DNA from: Synechococcus sp. LA31
Lineage (GTDB): Bacteria; Cyanobacteriota; Cyanobacteriia; PCC-6307; Cyanobiaceae
DNA length: 64,000 bases
Direction: 5' to 3'
NCBI RefSeq assembly: GCF_018502385.1
Contig: NZ_CP075523.1
Span: 1,984,001 to 2,048,000 of the forward strand
In this document: positions 50,085 through 59,506 of the stretch, piece after piece
Layout of the letters: every line of letters starts with the position of its first letter
How positions within the stretch are numbered: position 1 is the stretch's first letter
Notes under the pieces: model-generated
Told to the model about the DNA's origin: nothing
Databases searched by the model: none
The model's input: only the letters and a program-made list of their open reading frames with translations
Program-made: the position numbers and the translations under genes

Positions 50085-51467
50085 TTAACGGCTGGCCTGC
50101 CCAGCAAAGCGCCCCACGGCATAGGCATTCCACTGCCGCTCCGCCTCCGCCAGGGCTGCATCGCTACTGATCTGGCCGAGCATGGCCCGCTGCAGCTGGG
50201 TGTAGATGATGGCCTGCAGGCGCTTCACGCCAGGGCTGGCGGGCACCAGCACGCGGGCCTGAGCCAGGGTGTCGGCCGAAAGCAAGCGCGCCTGCTGCAC
50301 CAGCGCTTCAGGCTGAGTGGCTGGCTGCTCCGCCTCCAGATTGCGGCGCAGCTGCTGCAGGGCACCGCTGGAGGAGGGCAGCACCCGCGCCTGCTCGGCG
50401 AAGCGTTGCTGATTGGCGGCGTTGGTGAGAAACAGGGCGAAGTTGGCCGCCTGCTCAGCCACCTGGCTCTGGCGGGGGATCGCCAAGGTCATCACCGCCA
50501 CGTTGGCGTCGCCACCGGCACCGGTGATCGGCGGATAGGGGCGGGTAGCCGCCGCGATCTGGGGGGCGTTGGTTTGGATGCTGCGCAGGAATTCGGCACC
50601 GCTGCCCACCTGGGCCAGCTCACCGCTTTGATACAGCTCGATAGCGCGGCGGTAACCCTGGCTCACCACCTCCCGGGGCAGCAGGCCGCGGCGGTACAGG
50701 TCGGTCCAAAACGCAAAGGCACGGCGGCCGGCAGGGCTGTTGAAAGCGGCGCGCTGCTGGGGGCCAAGCAGGGTCACCCCCATCTGCACCAGGCTTTCGA
50801 GCAGCTCGGCCGAGTCGTCGGGCACCACCGTGACGAACAGGGCATAGCGGCCGGTGCGGCGCCGCACCGCCTCGGCGTAGGCGGGCACCTCGGCCCAGGT
50901 GCGCGGCGGAGCGCTGTAGCCGGCCTGCTGCAGCAGGCCCGTGTTGGCCAGGGTGATGCGGGCGGTGAGATACCAGGGAATGGCGAACTGCTCGGGCTGT
51001 CCATCAGGCCCGGCACTGCGACCCGCCTGCCAGATCAGCGGCAGATAGCCCTGGGGCGCCCCGGCAGGCAATACCCCGTCCAACGGCAAGAGGCCGCCTT
51101 TGCTGGCCAGGTTGGCCGCGAACAGCGGATTGAGGTTCACCACATCGGGCGCGGTGCGGGCGAACACCGCCGCCAGCAGCTTGCGCTCCACCGAGCCCCA
51201 AGGGATATCGGTCCACACCACCCGATAGCCGGGGTTTTGCTGCTCCCAGGCGGCGATCACACCCTGGATGTTGGTGTTGAACTTGGGCGCCAGATCCAGG
51301 GTCCAGAACTGAATCGTGCGGGCAGCACCCGGCTGCGGGCCAGGGTGACGGCAAGCGCCGATGCCCACGGCTGCGATGACGCCAGCGGCGGTGGCAGCCA
51401 GGCGGCGCAGCAACAAACGGCGACGCAGGGGTTTTGGGGTTGGTGAGGCATTGATCGGATCAGCCAT
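50085..51467 (-). CDS. extracellular solute-binding lipoprotein, sugar type
   Basis: 460 residues. A basic N-terminus (LRRRLLLRRLAATAAG) precedes a hydrophobic segment and the lipobox GIGAC, so it is a lipoprotein. The mature part follows the family 1 sugar-binding pattern: IQFWTLDLAP, WEQQNPGYRVVW, FAIPWYLTARI, TWAEVPAYAEAV. It should deliver a sugar to an ABC transporter, but no permease or ATPase gene is nearby. It follows mreD after 4 bases in the mreBCD operon. Confidence 0.9.
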   Translation of the reverse strand: MADPINASPTPKPLRRRLLLRRLAATAAGVIAAVGIGACRHPGPQPGAARTIQFWTLDLAPKFNTNIQGVIAAWEQQNPGYRVVWTDIPWGSVERKLLAAVFARTAPDVVNLNPLFAANLASKGGLLPLDGVLPAGAPQGYLPLIWQAGRSAGPDGQPEQFAIPWYLTARITLANTGLLQQAGYSAPPRTWAEVPAYAEAVRRRTGRYALFVTVVPDDSAELLESLVQMGVTLLGPQQRAAFNSPAGRRAFAFWTDLYRRGLLPREVVSQGYRRAIELYQSGELAQVGSGAEFLRSIQTNAPQIAAATRPYPPITGAGGDANVAVMTLAIPRQSQVAEQAANFALFLTNAANQQRFAEQARVLPSSSGALQQLRRNLEAEQPATQPEALVQQARLLSADTLAQARVLVPASPGVKRLQAIIYTQLQRAMLGQISSDAALAEAERQWNAYAVGRFAGQASR

Positions 51468-51471
51468 GGCC

Positions 51472-51975
51472 TCAACTCCTCAGATCCGCAATCCGGCGCC
51501 AGCGCAGCAGCAGCAGCGAGCAGAGCACCGGTGCCAGCAGCCCGGTGATCAGGCTCTGGGCCACCAAGGTGTGCAAGCCCGCCGCCGCCAGCGGCAGCTG
51601 GCCGCTCCAGAACAACTGCAGCAGCACACTCGCACCCAGCAACAGCGAACCGATCAGCGCCAGCAAGCCCAGGTTGTAGCTGCGCTCGATCGGCACACCG
51701 CGGCGGCCGATGCGCCCCCACCACCAGCCGAGCAACATCAACACCGGCGCCTCACTGGCCTGACCCAGGTGCAAGCCATCGAGCACCAAACCCAAGGCCA
51801 GGCCGGCTATCGCACCGGAGGCGGGGCCATCCACCAAGGCCCATGGCAGCAGCCAGAGCACGGCCCAACTGGGGGGCACACCGGTGAGCTTCAACAATGC
51901 CGGGGAGGCCAGGGTGAGCAGCGGCACCACCAGGCCTGTAGCCCCGCACCAGCGCTGGCGGTGCAATACGCCCAT
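51472..51975 (-). CDS. mreD: rod-shape-determining protein MreD
   Basis: 167 residues from the ATG at 51975. Five hydrophobic segments (LVVPLLTLASPALLKLTGV; AIAGLALGLVLDGLHLGQAS; LALIGSLLLGASVLLQLF and others) and position right after mreC identify MreD. The sequence itself is poorly conserved in this family, so identity rests mainly on context. Confidence 0.82.
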   Translation of the reverse strand: MGVLHRQRWCGATGLVVPLLTLASPALLKLTGVPPSWAVLWLLPWALVDGPASGAIAGLALGLVLDGLHLGQASEAPVLMLLGWWWGRIGRRGVPIERSYNLGLLALIGSLLLGASVLLQLFWSGQLPLAAAGLHTLVAQSLITGLLAPVLCSLLLLRWRRIADLRS

Positions 51976-51977
51976 GG

Positions 51978-52715
51978 TTAACGGGTCACCACCTGCACCC
52001 AATCCACCGCATCCACCGGCGCACTGAGTTGCACCGCCGCATCCGGCGCTGGTGCCAGCTGCTCATTCACGCTCTGCAGCACCCCCACCAGCAGATTGGG
52101 CGGCACCAGGGTGCTGGCCGGGGAGGTGGTGATCACATCGCCGGGGCGCACACCGGTGTCTTTCTCCAGAAATTGCAGCCGCGGCCGTGCTGTGCCCTGC
52201 CCCACCAACAGGCCATGGCGCTGCACCCGAGCCACCCACACCCCAAGGCGGCTGCCGCTATCGGTGAGCAGCTGCACGCGAGCGGTGCTGGGGGTCACGC
52301 TGCTCACGCGCCCGATCAGACCGCCGGGTGCGAGCACCGGATCGCCGGCCTTGATGCCATCGAGGCTGCCCTTCCCCAGCTCCAGCTGCTGCCACCAGCC
52401 ACCGGGTTCCCGCGAGATCACTGGCGCCGACACCAGGGCACCGCCGCCGCGGTCGAGCTCGAGCATGCCGCGCAGGCGCTGGTTATCGCGCTGCAACTGC
52501 TGCAGGCCAGCCTGATTCTGGAGCTGCTGAGCCGATCGCAACCATTCCGATTGGGCTGAACCCGGCCAGAAGGGGCGAGTGAGCAGCGCATAGGCATCCA
52601 CAAAACCGGCCCCCTTGCTCAGACGCACGCCCACCAGGGCCAGCAACAGCAGCAACCAGGGCCAGGCCTCGGCCACCTTGCGCAAACCGGGGACGCGCAG
52701 GATGCGGCCGGGCAT
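51978..52715 (-). CDS. mreC: rod-shape-determining protein MreC
   Basis: 245 residues: a short cytoplasmic N-terminus, one membrane anchor (AWPWLLLLLALVGVRLSKGA), a coiled-coil stretch (RSAQQLQNQAGLQQLQRDNQ) and the periplasmic beta-domain (VISREPGGWWQQLELGKGSL; PGGLIGRVSSVTPSTARVQL). It couples MreB filaments to wall synthases in the elongation complex. Confidence 0.94.
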   Translation of the reverse strand: MPGRILRVPGLRKVAEAWPWLLLLLALVGVRLSKGAGFVDAYALLTRPFWPGSAQSEWLRSAQQLQNQAGLQQLQRDNQRLRGMLELDRGGGALVSAPVISREPGGWWQQLELGKGSLDGIKAGDPVLAPGGLIGRVSSVTPSTARVQLLTDSGSRLGVWVARVQRHGLLVGQGTARPRLQFLEKDTGVRPGDVITTSPASTLVPPNLLVGVLQSVNEQLAPAPDAAVQLSAPVDAVDWVQVVTR

Positions 52716-52720
52716 AGGAA

Positions 52721-53767
52721 TCAGGCGGTGACGCGGCTGAAGTCGGGCGTATCAAGCACGCGCTCGAGCCGTTTGTAGTCCTCCAGCACCATGCCGCAAC
52801 CGTTGACCACGCAGAGCAGCGGATCTTCAGCCACATGCACCAGGATCCCGGTCTCGTGGCTGATCAGATCACTGATCCCGCGCACCAAGGCGCCACCACC
52901 GGCGAGCATGATGCCGCGATCCACGATGTCGGCGGCCAGCTCGGGCGGAGTGCGCTCGAGGGTGCGCTTCACCGCCTCCACGATCACGTTGAGCGGTTCG
53001 GCCATCGCCTCACGCACGTCGCCGGCGCGCACGTTGATGGTGCGCGGCAGCCCGGAGAGCAGGTGCAGGCCGCGCACATCCATCGAGGTTTCATCGTGCA
53101 CCTCATCGGGGAAGGCGGAGCCGATGCGGATCTTGATCTCCTCAGCCGTGCGCTCACCCACCACCAGGTTGTGCACCTTTTTCAGATACACGCTGATGGC
53201 ATCGCTGAGTTCATCGCCGGCGACGCGCACGGACTCGCTCAGCACGGTGCCGCCCAACGACAGCACGGCCACCTCAGTGGTGCCGCCGCCGATATCCACG
53301 ATCATCGTGCCCACCGGCTCGGTGACGGGAAGGCCAGCGCCGATGGCGGCCGCCACGGGCTCATCGATCAGGTGCACGGTGCGGGCACCAGCGAGACCAG
53401 CCTCACGCACGGCGCGGCGCTCCACGCCGGTCACACCGCTGGGAATGCCGATCACCAACCGTGGCGCCACGATGCCGCGGCCTTCGTTGCCCTTCTGGAT
53501 GAAGGTTTTGATCATCTGCTCGGCGGCGTCGAAGTCGGCGATCACGCCATCGCGCAGAGGACGAACGGCGCGGATGTTGCCGGGGGTGCGGCCGAGCATC
53601 AGCTTGGCTTCATCACCCACAGCCAGGGGCACGCCACGCTCCAGATCGATGGCCACCACTGAGGGCTCCTGCAGCACGATGCCTTTACCCGACATGTACA
53701 TCAGGGTGTTGGCGGTTCCCAGATCGATGCCGATGTCGCGGGAGAGCTGGAAACGTTTGAAGAACAC
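52721..53767 (-). CDS. mreB: rod-shape-determining protein MreB
   Basis: 348 residues. Actin-fold motifs are present: phosphate 1 IDLGTANTLMYMSGKGIV, phosphate 2 IVDIGGGTTEVAVLSLGG, and the adenosine loop GIMLAGGGALVRGI. It forms filaments under the membrane that guide peptidoglycan insertion. It heads the mreB-mreC-mreD operon. Confidence 0.97.
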   Translation of the reverse strand: MFFKRFQLSRDIGIDLGTANTLMYMSGKGIVLQEPSVVAIDLERGVPLAVGDEAKLMLGRTPGNIRAVRPLRDGVIADFDAAEQMIKTFIQKGNEGRGIVAPRLVIGIPSGVTGVERRAVREAGLAGARTVHLIDEPVAAAIGAGLPVTEPVGTMIVDIGGGTTEVAVLSLGGTVLSESVRVAGDELSDAISVYLKKVHNLVVGERTAEEIKIRIGSAFPDEVHDETSMDVRGLHLLSGLPRTINVRAGDVREAMAEPLNVIVEAVKRTLERTPPELAADIVDRGIMLAGGGALVRGISDLISHETGILVHVAEDPLLCVVNGCGMVLEDYKRLERVLDTPDFSRVTA

Positions 53768-53903
53768 TGAGGGGCCGCCTAGCGGCGCGAATCATAGGTG
53801 GAGTGGGCCGATGGAACATCCGGGCCAAAGGGTGGAACTCTCCCTATGAAGCAGGCCCTCAGCGGACTGCATCATTAACCCAACGCATCACCAGGAGAAC
53901 GCC

Positions 53904-54296
53904 ATGGGCGTCAACTCGATCACCCTCGTCGGCCGGGCCGGTCGCGACCCCGAAGTTCGCTACTTCGAATCGGGAAGCATGGTGGCCAACCTCACCATGG
54001 CCGTGAACCGCCGCTCCAATAACGACGAACCCGACTGGTTCAACCTCGAGATCTGGGGCAAACAAGCCCAGGTGGCTGCCGACTATGTACGCAAGGGCTC
54101 TCTGCTCGGCATCATCGGCAGCTTCAAACTCGACCGCTGGACCGACCGCACCAGCGGCGAAGAGCGCAGCAAGCCGGTGATCCGCGTCGACCGCCTCGAG
54201 CTCCTCGGCTCCAAGCGCGACGCAGAGGCAGGTGGCGGTTACGGCGGCGGCGGTGGTTTCGGCGGTGAACCCACGGAAGAGGAAGTGCCCTTCTGA
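53904..54296 (+). CDS. ssb: single-stranded DNA-binding protein
   Basis: 130 residues. The OB-fold begins NSITLVGRAGRDPEVRYFES and includes WFNLEIWGKQAQVAADYVRK. A Gly-rich linker (GGGYGGGGGFGG) leads to the acidic tip EEEVPF, the variant of the DDIPF tail that recruits partner proteins. A good ribosome-binding site (CAGGAGAA) precedes the start. Confidence 0.95.
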   Translation: MGVNSITLVGRAGRDPEVRYFESGSMVANLTMAVNRRSNNDEPDWFNLEIWGKQAQVAADYVRKGSLLGIIGSFKLDRWTDRTSGEERSKPVIRVDRLELLGSKRDAEAGGGYGGGGGFGGEPTEEEVPF

Positions 54297-54307
54297 AGTC
54301 GTGGTCG

Positions 54308-54361
54308 GGAGATGGGGATCAGGCTGATGTTCCGAAGGGGAGGATCCTGATCCCCATCTCC
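54308..54361. terminator. 16-bp perfect inverted repeat between ssb and dedA-like gene
   Basis: 54308-54323 and 54346-54361 are exact reverse complements around a 22-base loop. The repeat fills the gap between two convergent genes. There is no T tract, so it may block or process transcripts in both directions rather than act as a classic intrinsic terminator. Confidence 0.65.
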
Positions 54362-54384
54362 TGGGCAAGTTGAACGGAGTGGAC

Positions 54385-55044
54385 TTAGTGGCTGGTGTTG
54401 CGCTTGTTCCAGATGCGCAGGCCAAGCCAGATGGCGGCGGAGGCGACGGCGATCACCAGGAGAACCTTGATCACCTTGGCGACGGGGTCGATCCAGAGTT
54501 CAACGTTGGTGTAGCCCTCACCGAGGGCCATGCCGGCCAGGGTGAGCAGCAGGGTCCAGATCAAGCTGCCGGCAGTAGTCCAGATCAGGAAGGGAGTGAG
54601 CGGCATCAGTTCGATGCCGGCGGGCACCGAGATCAGGGTGCGAATGCCCGGCACGAGGCGGCCCCAGAACACCAGGGCCGTGCCGTAGCGGTTGAACCAG
54701 GTGCGGCTGCGATGAAATTCCTGCGCGCTGATGCCGATCCAGCGGCCATGGCGCTCCAGCCACTGCTCGATCCGCTCCTCGTTGATCAAGCGGCCGATGC
54801 CGTACCAGGGCAGGGCTCCGAGCACCGTGCCCAGCAAACCGGCGATCACCACTGGGATCAGCGCCAACTGCCCCTGGTGCACATAAAAACCCCCCAGAGG
54901 CATGATCAGCTCTGAGGGGATCGGCGGGAACAGGTTCTCGAGGAACATCGCCGCAAAGATGGCGCCGTAGCCCATCCAGGGATTGGCTTCCACCGCCGCA
55001 CCGATCAATTGCGGCAGCTGCTGCACCAACTCAGCGAGTCCCAT
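54385..55044 (-). CDS. DedA-family membrane protein
   Basis: 219 residues. FAAMFLENLFPPIPSELIMP near the N-terminus is the DedA/SNARE-associated signature, followed by GTVLGALPWYGIGRLI and the second re-entrant repeat FHRSRTWFNRYGTALVFWGR with VPGIRTLISVPAG. Members act in membrane homeostasis, and some are undecaprenyl-phosphate or lipid flippases. The specific role here is unknown. Confidence 0.93.
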   Translation of the reverse strand: MGLAELVQQLPQLIGAAVEANPWMGYGAIFAAMFLENLFPPIPSELIMPLGGFYVHQGQLALIPVVIAGLLGTVLGALPWYGIGRLINEERIEQWLERHGRWIGISAQEFHRSRTWFNRYGTALVFWGRLVPGIRTLISVPAGIELMPLTPFLIWTTAGSLIWTLLLTLAGMALGEGYTNVELWIDPVAKVIKVLLVIAVASAAIWLGLRIWNKRNTSH

Positions 55045-55116
55045 CCGGCCTGTTCGTGTTGTGGGTGATTGTGCGGCATCCCGGATCCGGTGATCCGGGA
55101 TGCCGTGGCCGCTGGA

Positions 55117-56544
55117 TCAGTAGCGGTAGTGGTCGAGCTTGTAGGGGCCTTCCACGGGAACGTTGATGTAGGCAGCCTGCTCGGCGGTGAGCTCGGTGAG
55201 TTTGGCGCCGATCTTCTCGAGGTGGAGGCGAGCCACCATCTCATCGAGGTGCTTGGGCAGCACGTACACCTCTTTGGCGTACTGATCACCTTTGGTGAAC
55301 AGCTCGATCTGCGCCAGCACCTGGTTGGTGAAGGAGTTGCTCATCACGAAGCTGGGGTGGCCGGTGGCACAGCCCAGATTCACCAGACGGCCTTCAGCCA
55401 GCAGGATGATCTTGTTGCCCGAGGGCAGCACGATGTGATCCACCTGGGGCTTGATGTTGTCCCAGCTGTACTGCTTCAGCGACGCCACATCGATCTCATT
55501 GTCGAAGTGGCCGATGTTGCACACGATCGCCTGATCCTTCATTTGGATCAGGTGCTCATGGCGGATCACCTGGAAGTTGCCGGTGGCGGTCACGAAGATG
55601 TCCACATCGCGCACAACGTCTTCCAGACGCACCACGCGGTAGCCCTCCATCGCCGCCTGCAGGGCGCAGATCGGGTCGACCTCAGCGATCATCACCGTGG
55701 CGCCGAGGCCGCGCAGCGACTGGGCCGAACCCTTGCCCACATCGCCGTAGCCAAGCACCAGGGCAACCTTGCCGGCCACCATCACATCGGTGGCGCGCTT
55801 GATGCTGTCGACCAGCGATTCGCGGCAGCCGTAGAGGTTGTCGAACTTGCTCTTCGTGACCGAATCGTTGACGTTGATCGCCGGGAAGGGCAGCTCACCG
55901 CTCTTCTGCAGCTGATACAGACGGGCCACGCCGGTGGTGGTTTCTTCCGTGACGCCCTGGATCTGGGCCTTGATACGGGAGTAGAAGCCAGGCTGCGCCG
56001 CCAGCTTCTGGCGGATGCTGTTGAAGAGCGCGGTTTCCTCTTCATTGGAGGGGTTATCGAGCACCGAGAGATCGCTCTCGGCCTTGGTGCCCAACATCAC
56101 CAGGCCGGTGGCATCGCCGCCGTCGTCGAGGATCATGTTTGGGCTGCCACCATCGCCCCACTCGAGAATGCGGTGGGTGAAGGCCCAGTACTCATCGAGA
56201 GTTTCGCCCTTGTAGGCGAACACGGGAATGCCGGCGGCAGCAATGGCCGCAGCAGCGTGATCCTGGGTGGAGAAGATGTTGCAGCTGGCCCAGCGCACTT
56301 CAGCGCCGAGGGCCACCAGGGTTTCGATCAGAACGGCGGTCTGAATCGTCATGTGCAGGGAACCCGCGATGCGAGCACCCTTGAGGGGCTGTTCAGCGCC
56401 GAACTTCTCGCGCAGGGCCATCAGGCCAGGCATCTCGGTTTCAGCGATCGCCATCTCCTTGCGGCCGAAGTCGGCCAGGCCGAGATCGGCGATCACGTAG
56501 GTGCTGGTGCTCTGCAGCACAGGCGCAGTGGGGGTTGCCACCAT
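55117..56544 (-). CDS. ahcY: S-adenosylhomocysteine hydrolase
   Basis: 475 residues from the ATG at 56544; the frame extends to 56685 but that leader is not conserved in form. It recycles SAH to adenosine and homocysteine with bound NAD ([20 protein letters not shown]). [35 protein letters not shown] and the C-terminal KLDHYRY are all present. It supports the methyl cycle that EgtD and other SAM enzymes load. Confidence 0.97.
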   Translation of the reverse strand: MVATPTAPVLQSTSTYVIADLGLADFGRKEMAIAETEMPGLMALREKFGAEQPLKGARIAGSLHMTIQTAVLIETLVALGAEVRWASCNIFSTQDHAAAAIAAAGIPVFAYKGETLDEYWAFTHRILEWGDGGSPNMILDDGGDATGLVMLGTKAESDLSVLDNPSNEEETALFNSIRQKLAAQPGFYSRIKAQIQGVTEETTTGVARLYQLQKSGELPFPAINVNDSVTKSKFDNLYGCRESLVDSIKRATDVMVAGKVALVLGYGDVGKGSAQSLRGLGATVMIAEVDPICALQAAMEGYRVVRLEDVVRDVDIFVTATGNFQVIRHEHLIQMKDQAIVCNIGHFDNEIDVASLKQYSWDNIKPQVDHIVLPSGNKIILLAEGRLVNLGCATGHPSFVMSNSFTNQVLAQIELFTKGDQYAKEVYVLPKHLDEMVARLHLEKIGAKLTELTAEQAAYINVPVEGPYKLDHYRY

Positions 56545-56699
56545 GAAAGGGAATGCGAGTTGTGTGGAACGAAAAAAGCGGTTGATCGAAGCGCAAACCA
56601 CGCAGCTCAGCGAGCTCGGGCCAGGCCAGGAGATCAATCGCGTTGGAATATCTGCGGAGACGCCGAGGCTTCGGGCTCGCTTCAAGCCAATCTACCGGG

Positions 56700-57152
56700 A
56701 TGGAATCGCGCAACGTGCTGCTGGCTGATGCCGCCGCCACCCAGGCCCTGGGCAGGGAGCTGGCGCAGCAATGGCTGTCTCTACCGCCCGGCCCGCGGCC
56801 AATCCTGCTGCTGCAGGGAGATCTCGGGGCGGGCAAAACCTGTTTAACGCAAGGCCTCGCCGCCGGACTGGGCATCGATGAGCCGATCACCAGCCCCACC
56901 TTCGCCCTCGCCCAGCACTACACAGGCAGCGCAGCGGCGCTGGTGCATCTCGATCTCTACCGGCTTGAGCACCCTGCCGCCGCCGATGAACTGTTTGCCC
57001 AGGAGGAGGAAGAGGCCCTGGCCCTCCAAGCCCTGATGGCGGTGGAGTGGGCCGAGCGGCTCAGCTTCGTGCCGAGCGGTGCCTGGCAGATTGCCCTTGA
57101 GCTGCTGCAGCCGGATAAACCGGAGGCGGGCCGGCGGGCTTGGCTTGGCTGA
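56700..57152 (+). CDS. tsaE: tRNA threonylcarbamoyladenosine biosynthesis ATPase TsaE
   Basis: 150 residues from the ATG at 56700 (an upstream ATG at 56643 gives an Arg-rich leader). Walker A is LQGDLGAGKTCLTQGLAAGL, followed by SPTFALAQHY and LVHLDLYRL. It is the ATPase of the t6A machinery with TsaB and TsaD. The stop codon lies inside the left arm of a long inverted repeat. Confidence 0.93.
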   Translation: MESRNVLLADAAATQALGRELAQQWLSLPPGPRPILLLQGDLGAGKTCLTQGLAAGLGIDEPITSPTFALAQHYTGSAAALVHLDLYRLEHPAAADELFAQEEEEALALQALMAVEWAERLSFVPSGAWQIALELLQPDKPEAGRRAWLG

Positions 57153-57206
57153 GCTGTCCAACTCGAGATATCCATGGATATCCGTTGTTGGACAGCTCAG
57201 CCAAGC
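57143..57206. terminator. 20-bp perfect inverted repeat at tsaE 3' end
   Basis: 57143-57162 and 57187-57206 are exact reverse complements. The 24-base centre itself contains the 16-base palindrome GATATCCATGGATATC. The structure begins inside the last codons of tsaE and ends 23 bases before the stop of the convergent kinase. There is no T tract. The left arm encodes the final residues of TsaE. Confidence 0.7.
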
Positions 57207-57229
57207 ACCCCTCAAGCCAACACAACCCC

Positions 57230-58234
57230 TCAGACGCTCGCAGCCAAAAACGCCTCCACCTGCGCATCGGTGGGTTGGGGGTCAATCGCGCCCGCCCCGC
57301 CGCACACCAGGGCGCCGCAAGCGCTGGCAAAACGCACGGCTTCGGCGCTACCCGCCTCCAGCAACTGCGGGTGAGAGCAGAGCTGATGCAGCAAACCAGC
57401 CAGGAAGGCATCGCCGGCGCCGGTGCTGTCCACCACGGGCACGGAGTAGGCGGGCATCACGCCGCTGCTGGCTCCAAAACACCAAGCCACCTGCGCGCCA
57501 CCATCGGTAACCACCACCGCCGGTTGCTGCGGCAGTGACGCCCGGATCACAGCCGGATCGCTGCTGCCAAACAGCCACTGGGCCTCTTCCGCCGCCAGCT
57601 TGATCAGGGCAGCCCGCTGCAGCAGGGGACGCATCAGCGCCACCGCTGCATCCGGCGGGCCAGCGGCAGCGGCCGCAGCAGGGTCCCAGAAGGTGGGCCG
57701 CCAGTTCACATCCAGGGCTATCGGCACCTCCGCAGCAGCCACCAGCCGCACAGCCGCCTCAAGCGCTGATGCCGATGCCGGCGAGGCGAGGGGGATGGTT
57801 CCCACCTGCAGCCAACGGGCCTCCGCCAGAAGGGGCTGCAGAGCAGCGTCGACTGCGGTGGCATCGAGGGCCTGATCGGCAAATCTTTCGCCGCGATCAC
57901 CGGCAAAACCGCCGAAGCTGCGGTCGCCGGTGGCATCGCGGCGCACCAGCACGATGCGGGTTGGCCGGCTGGCGTCGCGCTGGAGCCCGCTGAGGTGAAC
58001 GCCGCGCTCGGCCAGCAGCCGGCTGAAGGCATCACCGATGGGATCGCAGCCAAGGCGGCCCACAAAAGCTGCTGGCGTGCCAAGCCGGGCCAGGGCGCAG
58101 GCCACGTTGGCGGGGGCGCCACCCAGGCGGTCATCGCACTGATCAGGGGGAGCTGTGGTGGGGTCACCGCCGAGGGGTCCAAGCCGATCCACCAGGGCTT
58201 CCCCAAGACAGATCACCTGCGGCGCAGCAGCCAT
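57230..58234 (-). CDS. PfkB-family carbohydrate kinase
   Basis: 334 residues. Ribokinase-fold motifs: ICLGEALVDRLGP at the N-terminus, GGAPANVACALARLG (signature 1) and DSTGAGDAFLAGLL with the catalytic Asp (signature 2). It phosphorylates a sugar, most likely fructose by family resemblance, but the substrate is not certain. It reads just ahead of a gap to the mutY gene on the same strand. Confidence 0.92.
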   Translation of the reverse strand: MAAAPQVICLGEALVDRLGPLGGDPTTAPPDQCDDRLGGAPANVACALARLGTPAAFVGRLGCDPIGDAFSRLLAERGVHLSGLQRDASRPTRIVLVRRDATGDRSFGGFAGDRGERFADQALDATAVDAALQPLLAEARWLQVGTIPLASPASASALEAAVRLVAAAEVPIALDVNWRPTFWDPAAAAAAGPPDAAVALMRPLLQRAALIKLAAEEAQWLFGSSDPAVIRASLPQQPAVVVTDGGAQVAWCFGASSGVMPAYSVPVVDSTGAGDAFLAGLLHQLCSHPQLLEAGSAEAVRFASACGALVCGGAGAIDPQPTDAQVEAFLAASV

Positions 58235-58247
58235 GGCTCAGGCGGCC

Positions 58248-59414
58248 TCAGGCCGCAGCGGCACTGCTTTCAGCTTGCAAACGCTCGAGCAAGGCGGCAA
58301 TGATCCGCGCATTTGCTGCAGGAAAGGGGTAATCGCCAAGCTCAGTGGGCTCCACCCAGCGCACCTGCTGGCTGGCCAGCGGCTGGGGCTCACCGCTGAT
58401 CCAGCGGCAGAGGTGCACCACAAAGCGCAGGCGCTTGTGGCTGTAGGCGTGCTCCAGGGTGATCAGCTCCTCACCCACTTGGGCCTCAATCGCCAGCTCC
58501 TCCTGCAGTTCACGGGTGATGGTGGCTTCAATCGGCTCGCCGGGCTCCTGCTTACCGCCGGGGAATTCCCACAGTCCGCCCAGCAGCCCCTCGTTGAGGC
58601 GCTGATCGATCAGCACCTGGCCGGCGTCGTTGCGCACCACCCCCACACCAATCACCTGAAAAGGCAGCTCGCGGGGGGCATCCGTCACGGGATAGGCAGC
58701 GGGGTCGCCGGCAGCGTAGGCAGCGCAGTGGACCTGCCAAGGGCACTGCTCGCAGCGGGGATGGCGCGGGGTACAAACAGTCGCCCCCAGGTCCATGAGG
58801 GCCTGGTTGAAATCGCGCGGGCGTTCAGGATCCAGCAACGCTTCACTGAGGGCCCAGAAGAGCTTGAGCTCCCGTGCCGGAGGCCGCTCGCAAGCCATCA
58901 GCCGTGCCAGCACCCGTTTCACGTTGCCATCGAGGATGGCGAAGGGCTGATTGAAGGCTGAAGACAGGATGCTGCCGGCGGTGCTCCGGCCGATTCCCGG
59001 CAATGCCAGCCAGCTCGCTTGATCCTGGGGCCAAGCTGCTTCGATCTGCGTTTGCATCTGCCGAGCACCGGCCAACAAACGCCGGGCGCGTGCGTAGTAG
59101 CCCAGGCCCTGCCAGAGCAGAAGAACGTCGTGCTCTTCAGCAGCGGCCAACGCCGCCAGCTTGGGAAAAGCCTCCATCCAGCGCAGCCAGTAAGGGAGCA
59201 CCACCTGCAACTGGGTTTGCTGGAGCATCACCTCGGCCACCCAGATGGGGTAGGGATCGAGCTGCTCCCGGGGCTCCGGCCGGCGGTGATCTGAGAGCAG
59301 CTTCCAGGGAATGGAATGGCGGCCATGGGTCTGCCACCAACGCAGTAGCAGTTGGCGCAGCTCGGGGGCGCGAGCGCTGAGTTTGCTCAGGTCTGCCAGC
59401 AGCAACCTCGCCAC
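58248..59414 (-). CDS. mutY: A/G-specific adenine DNA glycosylase
   Basis: 388 residues. It removes adenine opposite 8-oxoguanine. The helix-hairpin-helix region LALPGIGRSTAGSILSSAF is followed by the catalytic Asp (ILDGNVKRVLARL) and the 4Fe-4S motif C-x6-C-x2-C-x5-C (CTPRHPRCEQCPWQVHC). A C-terminal NUDIX domain (FPGGKQEPGEPIEATITREL) recognises the oxidised base. It starts 13 bases upstream of the sugar kinase. Confidence 0.96.
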   Translation of the reverse strand: MARLLLADLSKLSARAPELRQLLLRWWQTHGRHSIPWKLLSDHRRPEPREQLDPYPIWVAEVMLQQTQLQVVLPYWLRWMEAFPKLAALAAAEEHDVLLLWQGLGYYARARRLLAGARQMQTQIEAAWPQDQASWLALPGIGRSTAGSILSSAFNQPFAILDGNVKRVLARLMACERPPARELKLFWALSEALLDPERPRDFNQALMDLGATVCTPRHPRCEQCPWQVHCAAYAAGDPAAYPVTDAPRELPFQVIGVGVVRNDAGQVLIDQRLNEGLLGGLWEFPGGKQEPGEPIEATITRELQEELAIEAQVGEELITLEHAYSHKRLRFVVHLCRWISGEPQPLASQQVRWVEPTELGDYPFPAANARIIAALLERLQAESSAAAA

Positions 59415-59506
59415 CTGTCAGAAGGTCACGAAGGGATGCAAGCCCGATCCCTCATCTCCAAGGTGAGGGGCCAGCTCAAGCGGCTGCGGTGTTGCCGCCA
59501 GGATCC

